NCBI RefSeq assembly: GCF_039521365.1
Contig: NZ_BAAACF010000001.1
Location: forward strand, 1,302,001-1,366,000
Direction of reading: 5' to 3'
From: Clostridium_AW malenominatum
GTDB lineage: Bacteria > Bacillota > Clostridia > Clostridiales > Clostridiaceae
Length of the DNA stretch: 64,000 bases
Shown here: in pieces, positions 51,092 to 59,024 of the stretch
How the letters are laid out: the number at the start of each line of letters is the position of its first letter
How positions within the stretch are numbered: the stretch's first letter is position 1
Program-made: the position numbers and the translations under genes
The notes under the pieces: model-generated
Databases searched by the model: none
The model's input: the letters and a program-made list of their open reading frames with translations, nothing else
Told to the model about the DNA's origin: nothing

Positions 51092-51472
51092 TTAATCACC
51101 AATAGGATCGTTAATTAGTGTAGCGAATATAAATTCATGCACATGAAGAGGATCACCATCTGCAGTAGTTGTGTTAGGAGCATTTGGGCCAGGAGCAAAG
51201 TGTACGTGTCTACCTCCCCCAACAGGTACTGCGATTCCTGTTGTAGTTCCTAATTCATGATGATGGTCTTCGTAAAAATCTGTGTTTCCGAGAAGTTGGT
51301 GAACGTGGCTGTTTCCCATAGGAATAACTTCACTAGTAATTCCAGCAAAACGATGGTTGTGCGGGTCTGAATTTCTTAGAGCAATTCTAGTGCTACCTTC
51401 ATATTCGTGTACGTGGGTTTGAGTATCAGCTGCATCATTGTCATTATTATGGCATTTTTTTTGTTCTGACAT
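51092..51472 (-). CDS. YmaF family His-rich protein
   Basis: The 126-residue protein resembles Bacillus YmaF. It has six HxH motifs (THVHEY, PHNHRF, SHVHQL, DHHHEL, RHVHF, LHVHEF) spaced by roughly 14-21 residues, each followed within two residues by an aromatic or aliphatic residue. This looks like a repeat of short strands, and the histidines could bind metal. No signal peptide is present. The gene is monocistronic on the minus strand, with GGGGAGG upstream of the ATG. The function of the family is unknown. It faces the penicillin-binding protein gene and is divergent from sigK. Confidence 0.83.
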   Translation of the reverse strand: MSEQKKCHNNDNDAADTQTHVHEYEGSTRIALRNSDPHNHRFAGITSEVIPMGNSHVHQLLGNTDFYEDHHHELGTTTGIAVPVGGGRHVHFAPGPNAPNTTTADGDPLHVHEFIFATLINDPIGD

Positions 51473-51525
51473 AGTAAATTCCTCCCCAGTTAAATTTACA
51501 AGACTAGCTTGCTATAGTATATAAT

Positions 51526-51663
51526 ATGAATAGTCGATTAAAAGGTTACTGTGTAATAAAAGATATGGCTAAAATAAAATTATGTCAAATAGTTGGAAAA
51601 TATGAAGTAATTATTAAAGTTAAAAGGGAATTCATAGATAAGTATGAAATTTACAGTGAATAA
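51526..51663 (+). CDS. Possible small protein of 45 residues (doubtful)
   Basis: The 288-base gap between ymaF and sigK contains one open frame of 45 codons from ATG 51526, with a second ATG at 51565 (32 residues). The product would be basic (VIIKVKREFIDKYEIYSE at the end). Neither ATG has a ribosome binding site. TATAAT at 51520-51525 abuts the first ATG, so if it is a promoter element only the second ATG would be in the transcript. It may be chance in AT-rich DNA. I see nothing else certain in this gap. Confidence 0.25.
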   Translation: MNSRLKGYCVIKDMAKIKLCQIVGKYEVIIKVKREFIDKYEIYSE

Positions 51664-51760
51664 AAACTCTTTCAATCTAAGATAAAATTTGTAACAAAAC
51701 AGGAACTATTTTCAAAAACTGTGAATATTATAATAATAAGCACTATTTGGGGGAACAAAA

Positions 51761-52462
51761 GTGTTATTTATTAATAATCTACTCAATTTATTAAGTGATA
51801 GTATTTTACTAACGGCCTATGTAACAGGAAGGAATTCTTTTCCTCAACCTTTGGATGAAAAAGAAGAAGAATTTTATTTGAATAAGCTAAAAGAAGAAGG
51901 AGACATTAAAGCTAAAAATATTTTAATAGAAAGAAACTTGAGATTAGTAGCCCATATAGTAAAAAAATACTCTTATCCTGGTAAAGATATGGATGACTTG
52001 ATATCTATTGGAACTGTAGGTTTAATCAAAGCCATTGATTCTTTTAATACTAATAAAGGAACCAAACTTGCTACTTATGCTGCTAAATGTATTGAAAATG
52101 AAATATTGATGTTAATTAGAAATAATAAAAAGACAAAAGGAGAGGTATATCTTCAAGACTCTATAGGAGTGGACAAAGAGGGGAATGAAATATCTTTAAT
52201 GGACGTGCTAAGTTACGAAGAAGATTCAATATTAGAAATGGTAGAGCATAAAATACAGGTTAAAAAGCTCTATAATAAAATATGTAATTCCTTATTAGAA
52301 AGAGAAAGAGCTGTTATAGAAATGAGATATGGCCTTGTGGATGGAAATCCAAAGACTCAAAGAGAAATAGCAGTGATACTTGGCATATCAAGATCCTACG
52401 TTTCTAGGATTGAAAAAAGAGCGTTAAAGAAGCTTTATAAAGAGTTAAATAATAAAATCTAA
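51761..52462 (+). CDS. sigK: RNA polymerase sporulation sigma factor sigma-K (pro form), uninterrupted
   Basis: The 233-residue sigma-70 family factor for late mother-cell transcription has the N-terminal pro-sequence NNLLNLLSDSILLTAYVTG, then NSFPQPLDEKEEEFY. Region 2 contains IERNLRLVAHIVKKY, DLISIGTVGLIKAIDSF and LATYAAKCIENEILM. Region 4 ends with REIAVILGISRSYVSRIEKRAL. The start is GTG after TTGGGGGAACAAAA. The gene is in one piece: there is no skin-type element such as splits sigK in B. subtilis and some Clostridioides. Activity is probably controlled by proteolysis of the pro-sequence. Confidence 0.94.
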   Translation: MLFINNLLNLLSDSILLTAYVTGRNSFPQPLDEKEEEFYLNKLKEEGDIKAKNILIERNLRLVAHIVKKYSYPGKDMDDLISIGTVGLIKAIDSFNTNKGTKLATYAAKCIENEILMLIRNNKKTKGEVYLQDSIGVDKEGNEISLMDVLSYEEDSILEMVEHKIQVKKLYNKICNSLLERERAVIEMRYGLVDGNPKTQREIAVILGISRSYVSRIEKRALKKLYKELNNKI

Positions 52463-52558
52463 GGGCGATATTATACTAGCATTTTTGAGAATTTTATTAT
52501 ACAATTAAAATGGAAAGCTTATGTAATATATGAATGATATACAAATTAGGAGAAAATA

Positions 52559-53335
52559 ATGAAATATACTGGGTTATTAGGAAAAAATATTGGGTATTCT
52601 AAGTCCCCGAAAATACACAATAACTATTATGAAGAAAATAATATACCGTTTTTTTATGAATTATTTGATATAGAAGAAAAGGAAATATTAAATTTTATAA
52701 ATAATGTTAAAAATAATAATATTATAGGGTTTAATGTTACTATACCTTATAAAAAGGTAATAATGAAATACTTAGAAGATGTGGTTTATCCTGCAGATAA
52801 AATTGGGGCAGTTAATACAGTAGTTTTAACTGAATCTGGGTTAATAGGGTATAATACAGATTATTATGGATTTATAGAGAGCTTGAGATTAAACGATGTA
52901 AATTTGCAGGGTAAAAAAGCTCTCATAGTTGGCAATGGTGGGACTGCTATGTGTGTTAATGAAGCCCTTTGGGAAATGGAGATTAATACTATTCATATGA
53001 TAAGCAGAAATCCTGTCAAGGCCAAGGAAGAATTTAATTCTATTAATAATTTTTTTGGTTTAGAAGAGGAAGTGGATTTTAGTCAATATAATATTATAAT
53101 TAATTGTACTCCTTTAGGAGGAGAAAATTATAAAGGTGTTTCTCCTATAAAGTTGGAGAATGTAAATAAAGATTTAATACTATATGATTTAAATTACTCT
53201 CCTTTAAAGACAAAGTTCTTGTTAGAAGGTGAAGCTTTAGGGGCAAGAATTTTAAACGGAGAACTTATGCTAAAACTCCAAGCGTACAAAGCTATAGAAA
53301 TTTGGAAACAACATTGTTTAGAGAGGAGAGAATAA
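52559..53335 (+). CDS. aroE: Shikimate dehydrogenase
   Basis: The 258-residue enzyme reduces 3-dehydroshikimate to shikimate with NADPH in aromatic amino acid synthesis. Motifs are GLLGKNIGYSKSPKIHNNYY (the substrate SxS serines), NVTIPYKK (catalytic Lys), GAVNTVV, NTDYYGF, the nucleotide-binding VGNGGTAMCVNEAL (GxGGxx) and INCTPLGG. The ATG follows TTAGGAGAAAATA. It is slightly shorter than the E. coli enzyme. Its 3' end runs into the pilT ribosome binding site, so both genes are probably on one mRNA, although functionally unrelated. Confidence 0.94.
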   Translation: MKYTGLLGKNIGYSKSPKIHNNYYEENNIPFFYELFDIEEKEILNFINNVKNNNIIGFNVTIPYKKVIMKYLEDVVYPADKIGAVNTVVLTESGLIGYNTDYYGFIESLRLNDVNLQGKKALIVGNGGTAMCVNEALWEMEINTIHMISRNPVKAKEEFNSINNFFGLEEEVDFSQYNIIINCTPLGGENYKGVSPIKLENVNKDLILYDLNYSPLKTKFLLEGEALGARILNGELMLKLQAYKAIEIWKQHCLERRE

Positions 53336-53340
53336 ACGTG

Positions 53341-54393
53341 ATGTCTTTAAATGAATTATTAGAAATTACAATAAAAGAAAAAGCGTCGGATTTACACTTA
53401 ACAGTTGGAGTATCACCGGTTATTAGAGTAAATGGAGTATTAAGAACTATTGGAGAAGAAAAGCTAACTCAAGTCCATGCTGAGGGTTATGTAAGAGAGA
53501 TTTTAGGTGATTTATATGAGGAATACTGTGAGAAGGGAGAAATAGATACATCCTTTTCTTTGTCAGGTCTTGGAAGATTTAGAGTAAATGTTTTTAAGCA
53601 AAGAGGAAGTGATGCCGCTGCATTAAGAGTAGTTGGCGTAAAAATTCCTACATTATCTGAATTAAATCTACCACCAGTTGTAAGTGAATTAACTAGCAAA
53701 CAAAGGGGACTAGTTTTGGTTACTGGGCCTACAGGAAGTGGTAAAAGTACCACTTTAGCTGCTATGATTAATGAAATTAATAGTACTAGAGCAGCTCATA
53801 TAGTTACACTAGAAGATCCATTAGAATATTTACATAAGCATAATAAATCTATTATAAATCAAAGAGAAATAGGGAAAGATACTAAGAGCTATGCTAGTGC
53901 TTTAAAAGCTGTTCTAAGAGAAGACCCAGATGTTATATTAGTAGGAGAAATGAGAGATTTAGAAACTATTTCTATAGCCTTAACAGCAGCAGAAACAGGG
54001 CATTTAGTTCTATCTACATTGCATACTATTGGAGCAGCAAAGACCATAGACAGAATTATAGATGTGTTTCCTCCATATCAACAGCAACAAATAAAAATAC
54101 AACTTTCAGCGGTGTTGCAGGGGGTTGTTTCACAACAGCTAATTCCTAGAGCTGATGGCAATGGTAGAATAGCCGCTTTAGAAACTATGGTTTCAACTCA
54201 TGGAATACAAAATTTAATAAGAGAAGGAAAGACTCATCAGATAGAGTCTGCTATACAAACGGGAAGTAAATATGGAATGAAAACAATGGATATGGCTCTA
54301 GCTGAGATTGCTAGAAAAGGGCTTATAAAACAGGAAGAGGCTATTGCATATTCTATTGATAAGGAAATGATACTTAAATTAATTAATTTATAA
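53341..54393 (+). CDS. pilT: Type IV pilus twitching motility ATPase PilT
   Basis: The 350-residue secretion-type ATPase for pilus retraction starts MSLNELLEITIKEKASDLHL. It has Walker A GPTGSGKSTTLAAMI, the Asp box TLEDPLEYLH, Walker B DPDVILVGEMRD, the His box ETGHLVLSTLHT and the PilT-specific AIRNLIRE-like motif (here IQNLIREGKTHQI). GTG 53338 directly precedes ATG 53341 in frame; GAGGAGAG upstream allows either. No other pilus genes are near, so its pilus system must be encoded elsewhere. A strong bidirectional terminator follows. Confidence 0.94.
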   Translation: MSLNELLEITIKEKASDLHLTVGVSPVIRVNGVLRTIGEEKLTQVHAEGYVREILGDLYEEYCEKGEIDTSFSLSGLGRFRVNVFKQRGSDAAALRVVGVKIPTLSELNLPPVVSELTSKQRGLVLVTGPTGSGKSTTLAAMINEINSTRAAHIVTLEDPLEYLHKHNKSIINQREIGKDTKSYASALKAVLREDPDVILVGEMRDLETISIALTAAETGHLVLSTLHTIGAAKTIDRIIDVFPPYQQQQIKIQLSAVLQGVVSQQLIPRADGNGRIAALETMVSTHGIQNLIREGKTHQIESAIQTGSKYGMKTMDMALAEIARKGLIKQEEAIAYSIDKEMILKLINL

Positions 54394-54395
54394 TT

Positions 54396-54433
54396 AATAA
54401 TAAAAGAGATGGTTTACCATCTCTTTTATTATT
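54396..54433. terminator. Bidirectional terminator between pilT and the minus-strand small ORFs
   Basis: A 17-bp perfect stem (AATAATAAAAGAGATGG with its complement) has a TTTA loop and T-rich flanks on both strands. Confidence 0.88.
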
Positions 54434-54441
54434 TCAGCTAC

Positions 54442-54582
54442 CTAAAACACACTGTAATCGTACATTTTTAAACAAATTTGATTATATAGCTTGTTTAGCT
54501 TTTTAATATATAAGTATGTCTTTAATCCCTTTAAATTTTTGTTATTCAACAATTTAATGCTTTTACTACTATTTTTAATCAT
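54442..54582 (-). CDS. Small basic protein of 46 residues, unknown
   Basis: ATG 54582 follows a perfect AGGAGGAG (54594-54587) by 4-5 bases and opens 46 codons to TAG at 54442-54444. The product is Lys/Asn/Leu-rich with no signal peptide; it includes LKGLKTYLYIKKLNKLYNQ and ends MYDYSVF. It is the second frame of a minus-strand unit with a promoter at 54776-54748 and a terminator 9 bases after the stop. The strong binding site makes real translation likely. The family is not recognised; a regulatory peptide or small adaptor is possible. Confidence 0.6.
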   Translation of the reverse strand: MIKNSSKSIKLLNNKNLKGLKTYLYIKKLNKLYNQICLKMYDYSVF

Positions 54583-54625
54583 AATTACTCCTCCTAATTT
54601 CTGAATTTAAAGAAATATGAAGGAT

Positions 54626-54697
54626 TTACCAAAATGATTCGTCTTTTTTGTGTAGCTTTCTTAAATCGATAAAGTATATGAATTTAAAGTAATTCAT
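54626..54697 (-). CDS. Very small protein of 23 residues, unknown
   Basis: ATG 54697 lies 8 bases after AAAGGGGG (54713-54706) and opens 23 codons to TAA at 54626-54628. The N-terminal half is hydrophobic and aromatic (MNYFKFIYFIDL), the C-terminal half charged (RKLHKKDESFW). It precedes the 46-residue frame by 43 bases in the same predicted transcript. It could be a leader peptide for that gene or a membrane-active micropeptide; no family is recognised. Confidence 0.45.
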   Translation of the reverse strand: MNYFKFIYFIDLRKLHKKDESFW

Positions 54698-54746
54698 AAG
54701 GTTAGCCCCCTTTGATGGCGCTTTTTGCTTAAGGATTCTTTGATAT

Positions 54747-54776
54747 TATGATATCATATATAATGAATAAATTCAA
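54747..54776 (-). promoter_or_regulatory. Promoter of the small-ORF unit, with a 12-base palindrome over the -10
   Basis: On the minus strand TTGAAT (54776-54771) and TATCAT (54753-54748) are spaced by 17 bases. The perfect palindrome TATGATATCATA (54747-54758) covers the -10 and may be a repressor site. Confidence 0.5.
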
Positions 54777-54899
54777 AGTTGCCATTATTGAATAATTAAC
54801 CTTTAATCATATCTATTTTTTATTTATTTAAATGAGTACTAATTTATTGAATGTTTCTAAGATATCCTTTCATTTAGTATTCATATCAATATTTAATTA

Positions 54900-54919
54900 A
54901 TTAATTGTAAACAATTAAT
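54900..54919. repeat. Inverted repeat 9-2-9 upstream of the glycosyltransferase gene
   Basis: ATTAATTGT-AA-ACAATTAAT is a perfect inverted repeat whose last base begins a TATAAT (54919-54924). It may be an operator for the glycosyltransferase gene, whose ATG is about 60 bases downstream. The remaining part of 54780-54982 shows no open frame or other structure that I can name. Confidence 0.4.
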
Positions 54920-54982
54920 ATAATTCTATAGTAATTAAGATTTATTTGTGCTAAAATATCTGTGAATTAGGGGGGACATTAA

Positions 54983-56290
54983 ATGGACATTATAAACAGT
55001 TTTATTCTCGAAGTATCAAAAACAGTAACCATTGCAGTATATATAATTTCTATGTATTACTTAGTTATATCTTTTTTTGGAATATGGAGAAAAAAAGATA
55101 AAGAAGCACTTCCGCCTAAAAAGAGTTTTGCGTTGGTGGTAGCTGCACATAACGAAGAAGTAGTAATAGGGAATATTGTTCAAAGTCTACATAATTTGGA
55201 TTACCCAGAGGAGCTCTATGATATATATGTTATAGCAGATAATTGTACTGATAAGACAGCTTGGAAAGGCAGAGAAAATGGTGCAATTGTGCTGGAAAGA
55301 CATAACGTTCACAAAAAGGGCAAGGGGTATGCATTAGAATGGATGTTTGATAAATTATTTAAAATGGAAAAAAAATACGACGCCATAGCTATATTTGATG
55401 CGGACAACTTGGTGCATAAAAACTTTTTAAAAGAAATAAATAACAAAATGTGTAAAGGGTATAAAGTAGTGCAAGGATACTTAGATAGTAAGAATCCTGT
55501 AGATACCTGGATAACCGGTAGTTACTCCATAGCATTTTGGACATCAAATAGAATGTTTCAACTTTCAAGAAGCAATTTAGGACTATCAAATCAACTAGGA
55601 GGCACTGGGTTTTGTATAGATATAGAAATATTGAAGAAATTAGGATGGGGTGCTACCTGTCTTACAGAAGATTTAGAGTTTACTTGTAAGTTAGTGTTAA
55701 ATGGCCATAGAGTAGGGTGGGCACATGATGCCATAATATATGACGAAAAACCTTTAACATTAAAACAGTCTTGGGCACAAAGAAGAAGATGGATGCAAGG
55801 TTTTGCAGATGTAGCTCATAGATATTTTTTAAAGCTTTTAAAGAGAGCTATATTAAAATTTGATTTAAGGGCATTAGATTGTGCTCTATATACCGTTCAA
55901 CCAATAGTGATAATATTATTTGGATTTTCCACTATATTTTCTGCGTTGAATTATTTAAATAAGTTTTTTGTCTTAAACTATTTAGATAAGGCTGCTAATG
56001 TGGTGTTAAATTTCGGTAGTTATATAAATATGTATTCTATGAACTTTAAACTGGTAGCATTATCAGGAATACTTTTAACTATTATGCAGTTTATATATAC
56101 ACCGTTTATATTATTCTTAGATAAAAAACTAAGTCCTAAAATATTTTTATACTATATAATTTATCCTATATATGCAATAACTTGGTTGCCTATATCTATT
56201 CAAGGAATATTAAGAAAAAATGATAAGGTATGGAGTCATACGCCACATACTAGAGACGTACACATTAATGAATTAGAAAAGGCTAATTAA
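54983..56290 (+). CDS. Membrane glycosyltransferase family 2
   Basis: The 435-residue protein is of the processive GT2 type. One N-terminal helix (about residues 10-30) precedes the GT-A domain with VAAHNEEVVIGNIVQSL, ADNCTDKTA, the DxD-like FDADNLVH, and TEDLEFTCKL; the QRRRW motif follows (WAQRRRWMQGF), as in cellulose and hyaluronan synthases. Three to four C-terminal helices complete the transporter-like part. It would polymerise or transfer a sugar at the membrane; the sugar is unknown. The ATG follows TTAGGGGGGACATTAA. It stands alone, with no polysaccharide cluster around it. Confidence 0.88.
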   Translation: MDIINSFILEVSKTVTIAVYIISMYYLVISFFGIWRKKDKEALPPKKSFALVVAAHNEEVVIGNIVQSLHNLDYPEELYDIYVIADNCTDKTAWKGRENGAIVLERHNVHKKGKGYALEWMFDKLFKMEKKYDAIAIFDADNLVHKNFLKEINNKMCKGYKVVQGYLDSKNPVDTWITGSYSIAFWTSNRMFQLSRSNLGLSNQLGGTGFCIDIEILKKLGWGATCLTEDLEFTCKLVLNGHRVGWAHDAIIYDEKPLTLKQSWAQRRRWMQGFADVAHRYFLKLLKRAILKFDLRALDCALYTVQPIVIILFGFSTIFSALNYLNKFFVLNYLDKAANVVLNFGSYINMYSMNFKLVALSGILLTIMQFIYTPFILFLDKKLSPKIFLYYIIYPIYAITWLPISIQGILRKNDKVWSHTPHTRDVHINELEKAN

Positions 56291-56316
56291 AGAAAGATTT
56301 CAAAATCTTTCTTTTT
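56289..56316 (+). terminator. Terminator after the glycosyltransferase gene
   Basis: AAAGAAAGATTT and AAATCTTTCTTT form a stem with a very short loop, followed by a T run. Confidence 0.75.
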
Positions 56317-56460
56317 TCGTTATCAACCGACAAAAAAATCTTTTTAAAAACTTTAATAGAGTTGAAAAATAGGTTAAAATATTTTTAATTTATAGAGGAA
56401 AAAACTACTTTTTGTTGAATATATAATTTATCGGTACTCTTTAAGGAGGTTGTAGAAAAT

Positions 56461-57732
56461 ATGAATGAATATGTAGTAGGAATCGATATAGGATCTTCAA
56501 AAGTTTGTGCAGCAGCAGGTAAGTTGGATAAGAATGGAAACATTCAAATTATTGGTATTACATCTACTCCTTGTAATGGTTTAAAGAGAGGAATAGTAGT
56601 TGATATAGATAGCACAGCTGAAGGAATTAAAAATACTATAGAACAACTTGAAAGAATGATTGATTCTAAGATTACAGAAGTTTATGTTTCTATTCCAGGA
56701 GAAATCTGCGATATTTCCTCTAACAGAGGAGTTGTGGCTGTTTCAGCAGGGGATAGAGAAATCACACAAAATGATGTGGATAGAGTTTTAAAAGCAGCTA
56801 AAATTATTTCAGTTCCATCCGATAAAGAGATTATAGGTGTTGTACCTGAGCAATTTATAGTTGATGGTTATGATAACATTACAGACCCATTAGGTATGTG
56901 TGGAATTAGGCTAGAAGTTGATGCACAGATAATTATGTGTCAATCTACTATAATAAGTAATTTATTTAAAAGTATTAATAAAGCTGGCCTAGAAGGAAAA
57001 GGGTTAGTATTTCAACCAATGGCAGTAGCCTTAGCAGTTTTGAGAGCTGAAGAGATGAAAATGGGTACTCTCTTATTAGACATTGGGGCTGAAACCACTA
57101 GTGTTGTATTATTTAGAGATAATAAATTAATCTTTAATGATGCTATAGCCTTAGGAGGAAACACCATAACAAAGGATATATCTCTTTGTTTAAAGCTTCC
57201 TCAATCAGAGTCAGAAAAAATAAAAATTAAATATGGAGATTTATTAAAAGCCCAAGATGATAAAGACTTCAAAATAAAAATTAATGCTAATTTCGACAAT
57301 GTGGTAGAAGTTAAAAATAGTTTACTAAATGAAATAATTGCTGCAAGAATCGAAGAAATAATTTACATAATAAAAAAGAAGTTAGAGTCATTGAATTACT
57401 TAGATGAAGTTTCAGGTATAGTTGTAGTAGGAGGAGGTATAGCATTAACAAAAGGAAGCATTGATATGTGCAAAGAAATACTAGGAAAACCAGTAAGAAT
57501 TGGAGTTTCAGAATATATTGGTGCAGAAAACACCATGCACTCATCTGCAGTAGGTGTTGTAAAAGATATTATTAGTTCAGGTAAAATTGTGTTTAAAGAA
57601 GAAAAAGTAACAAAAGAACGTAAAAGAAATGATGCAAAATCAATCTGGGATGATGAAAAAGATGATTATGAAGAAGATAGAGGAGATGGCTTTTTTTCTA
57701 AAATAAAAGGATTTTTCACAGACTTTTTTTAA
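56461..57732 (+). CDS. ftsA: Cell division protein FtsA
   Basis: The 423-residue actin-like protein tethers FtsZ to the membrane. The nucleotide-binding motifs are VGIDIGSSKVCAAAG, LLLDIGAETTSVVLF and GIVVVGGGIALTKGSI. The 1C domain follows the first subdomain (GLKRGIVVDIDSTAEGIK). A C-terminal amphipathic helix GFFSKIKGFFTDFF is the membrane-targeting sequence after an acidic linker. The ATG lies 6 bases after AAGGAGGTTGTAG-like sequence. ftsZ follows at 21 bases, so the pair is cotranscribed. Confidence 0.93.
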   Translation: MNEYVVGIDIGSSKVCAAAGKLDKNGNIQIIGITSTPCNGLKRGIVVDIDSTAEGIKNTIEQLERMIDSKITEVYVSIPGEICDISSNRGVVAVSAGDREITQNDVDRVLKAAKIISVPSDKEIIGVVPEQFIVDGYDNITDPLGMCGIRLEVDAQIIMCQSTIISNLFKSINKAGLEGKGLVFQPMAVALAVLRAEEMKMGTLLLDIGAETTSVVLFRDNKLIFNDAIALGGNTITKDISLCLKLPQSESEKIKIKYGDLLKAQDDKDFKIKINANFDNVVEVKNSLLNEIIAARIEEIIYIIKKKLESLNYLDEVSGIVVVGGGIALTKGSIDMCKEILGKPVRIGVSEYIGAENTMHSSAVGVVKDIISSGKIVFKEEKVTKERKRNDAKSIWDDEKDDYEEDRGDGFFSKIKGFFTDFF

Positions 57733-57753
57733 TATAAATAAGGAGGTATTATT

Positions 57754-58866
57754 GTGCTAGATTTTGATGTAGATGTAAAACAATTTGCGCAAATAAAAGT
57801 AATTGGATGTGGTGGTGGAGGAAACAACGCTGTAAATAGAATGATCAAAGAAGGATTAAAGAATGTAGAATTTATAGCGGTTAATACAGATAAGCAAGCA
57901 TTAATGTTATCCCATGCTTCTCAAAAAATTCAAATTGGAGATAAATTAACTAAGGGACTAGGAGCAGGTGCTAATCCAGAAATTGGACATAAAGCCGCTG
58001 AAGAAAGTAAAGAAGAAATTTCTCAAGCTATAAAAGGAGCAGACATGGTTTTTATAACCGCTGGAATGGGTGGAGGTACTGGAACAGGAGCAGCTCCTGT
58101 AATCGCCAGCATCGCAAAATCCATGGGTATACTTACCGTTGGGGTTGTAACTAAACCTTTCCCATTTGAAGGAAGAAAGAGAATGCTTCATGCCGAAATG
58201 GGAGTAAAAAATTTAAGAGACAGTGTAGATACTTTAGTAACTATTCCTAATGAAAGACTACTTAATATAGTTGACAAAAAAACTACTTTAGTGGACTCTT
58301 TTAGATTCGCAGATGATGTATTAAAACAAGGGGTACAAGGTATATCAGACTTAATAACTATACCTGGTTTAGTTAATCTTGACTTTGCTGATGTAAGAAC
58401 TATTATGATTGATAAAGGACTAGCACACATGGGTGTTGGACAAGCCTCTGGAGATAACAGAGCGCAAGAAGCTGCTAAACAAGCCATATCTAGTCCGCTT
58501 TTAGAAACATCTATAGTCGGTGCCACAGGAGTATTGTTAAACATTACTGGTGGTTCTGATTTAGGATTATTAGAAATAAACGAAGCTGCTGAAATAGTAC
58601 AACAAGCTGCGGATCCAGATGCAAATATTATATTTGGAGCCGTAATTGATGAAACTTTAAAAGATGAAATAAGAATTACTGTAATAGCTACAGGATTTGA
58701 ACAGGAAAAAGGAGCAGTAAAGGATAAAAATTCCCATGTAGTGAATGCAAAAATTAATACAGCGAAGGCTGGTTTAGAAGCAGCTGCTACTGTGGAAGCA
58801 AATTTAGACAATTATAACGAAGATGATATAGAAATACCTACATTTCTACGTAGACAAAGAAGATAA
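57754..58866 (+). CDS. ftsZ: Cell division protein FtsZ
   Basis: The 370-residue tubulin-like GTPase forms the division ring. GCGGGGNNAVNRMI is at the N-terminus, the tubulin signature GGGTGTGAAPV near residue 105, and the T7 loop NLDFADVRTIM near 208. The short C-terminal linker ends in the conserved peptide EIPTFLRRQRR, which binds FtsA. The start is GTG behind AGGAGGTATTATT. A strong terminator follows, separating it from spoIIGA. Its closeness to the sporulation genes is conserved in Clostridium. Confidence 0.97.
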   Translation: MLDFDVDVKQFAQIKVIGCGGGGNNAVNRMIKEGLKNVEFIAVNTDKQALMLSHASQKIQIGDKLTKGLGAGANPEIGHKAAEESKEEISQAIKGADMVFITAGMGGGTGTGAAPVIASIAKSMGILTVGVVTKPFPFEGRKRMLHAEMGVKNLRDSVDTLVTIPNERLLNIVDKKTTLVDSFRFADDVLKQGVQGISDLITIPGLVNLDFADVRTIMIDKGLAHMGVGQASGDNRAQEAAKQAISSPLLETSIVGATGVLLNITGGSDLGLLEINEAAEIVQQAADPDANIIFGAVIDETLKDEIRITVIATGFEQEKGAVKDKNSHVVNAKINTAKAGLEAAATVEANLDNYNEDDIEIPTFLRRQRR

Positions 58867-58880
58867 TTAAGTAATTTTAT

Positions 58881-58918
58881 AAAAAATCTGACCAAATAAT
58901 AAAATGGTCAGATTTTTT
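58881..58918 (+). terminator. Terminator after ftsZ
   Basis: A 14-bp stem (AAAAAATCTGACCA with its complement) has a 10-base loop and ends in a run of seven T. Confidence 0.9.
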
Positions 58919-58969
58919 TATTTATATTGGCAGAATATAAATAAAAAAAATAGGAATAATAAATAAATT

Positions 58970-59002
58970 ATGACAAAATTTTGAAATGGTAAGTTATATA
59001 AT
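58970..59002 (+). promoter_or_regulatory. spoIIG-type promoter with a wide spacer and candidate Spo0A boxes
   Basis: ATGACA (58970-58975) and TATAAT (58997-59002) are 21 bases apart, like the B. subtilis spoIIG promoter whose over-long spacer makes it depend on Spo0A. TGACAAA (58971-58977) and TTTTGAA (58979-58985) each match the 0A box TGTCGAA in five of seven positions. Confidence 0.55.
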
Positions 59003-59024
59003 AATCTATAAGAGGTGAGGGGCT

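Noticed and set aside
51715..51760. Sigma-E or sigma-K promoter for sigK
   Set aside because: GAATATT at 51723 resembles a -35, but no CATACAAT-like -10 lies at 13-15 bases.
58188..58811. Long open frame of 207 codons antisense to ftsZ
   Set aside because: It is a mirror of the ftsZ codon pattern, has no ribosome binding site and shows a Ser/Ala/Thr-rich shadow composition.
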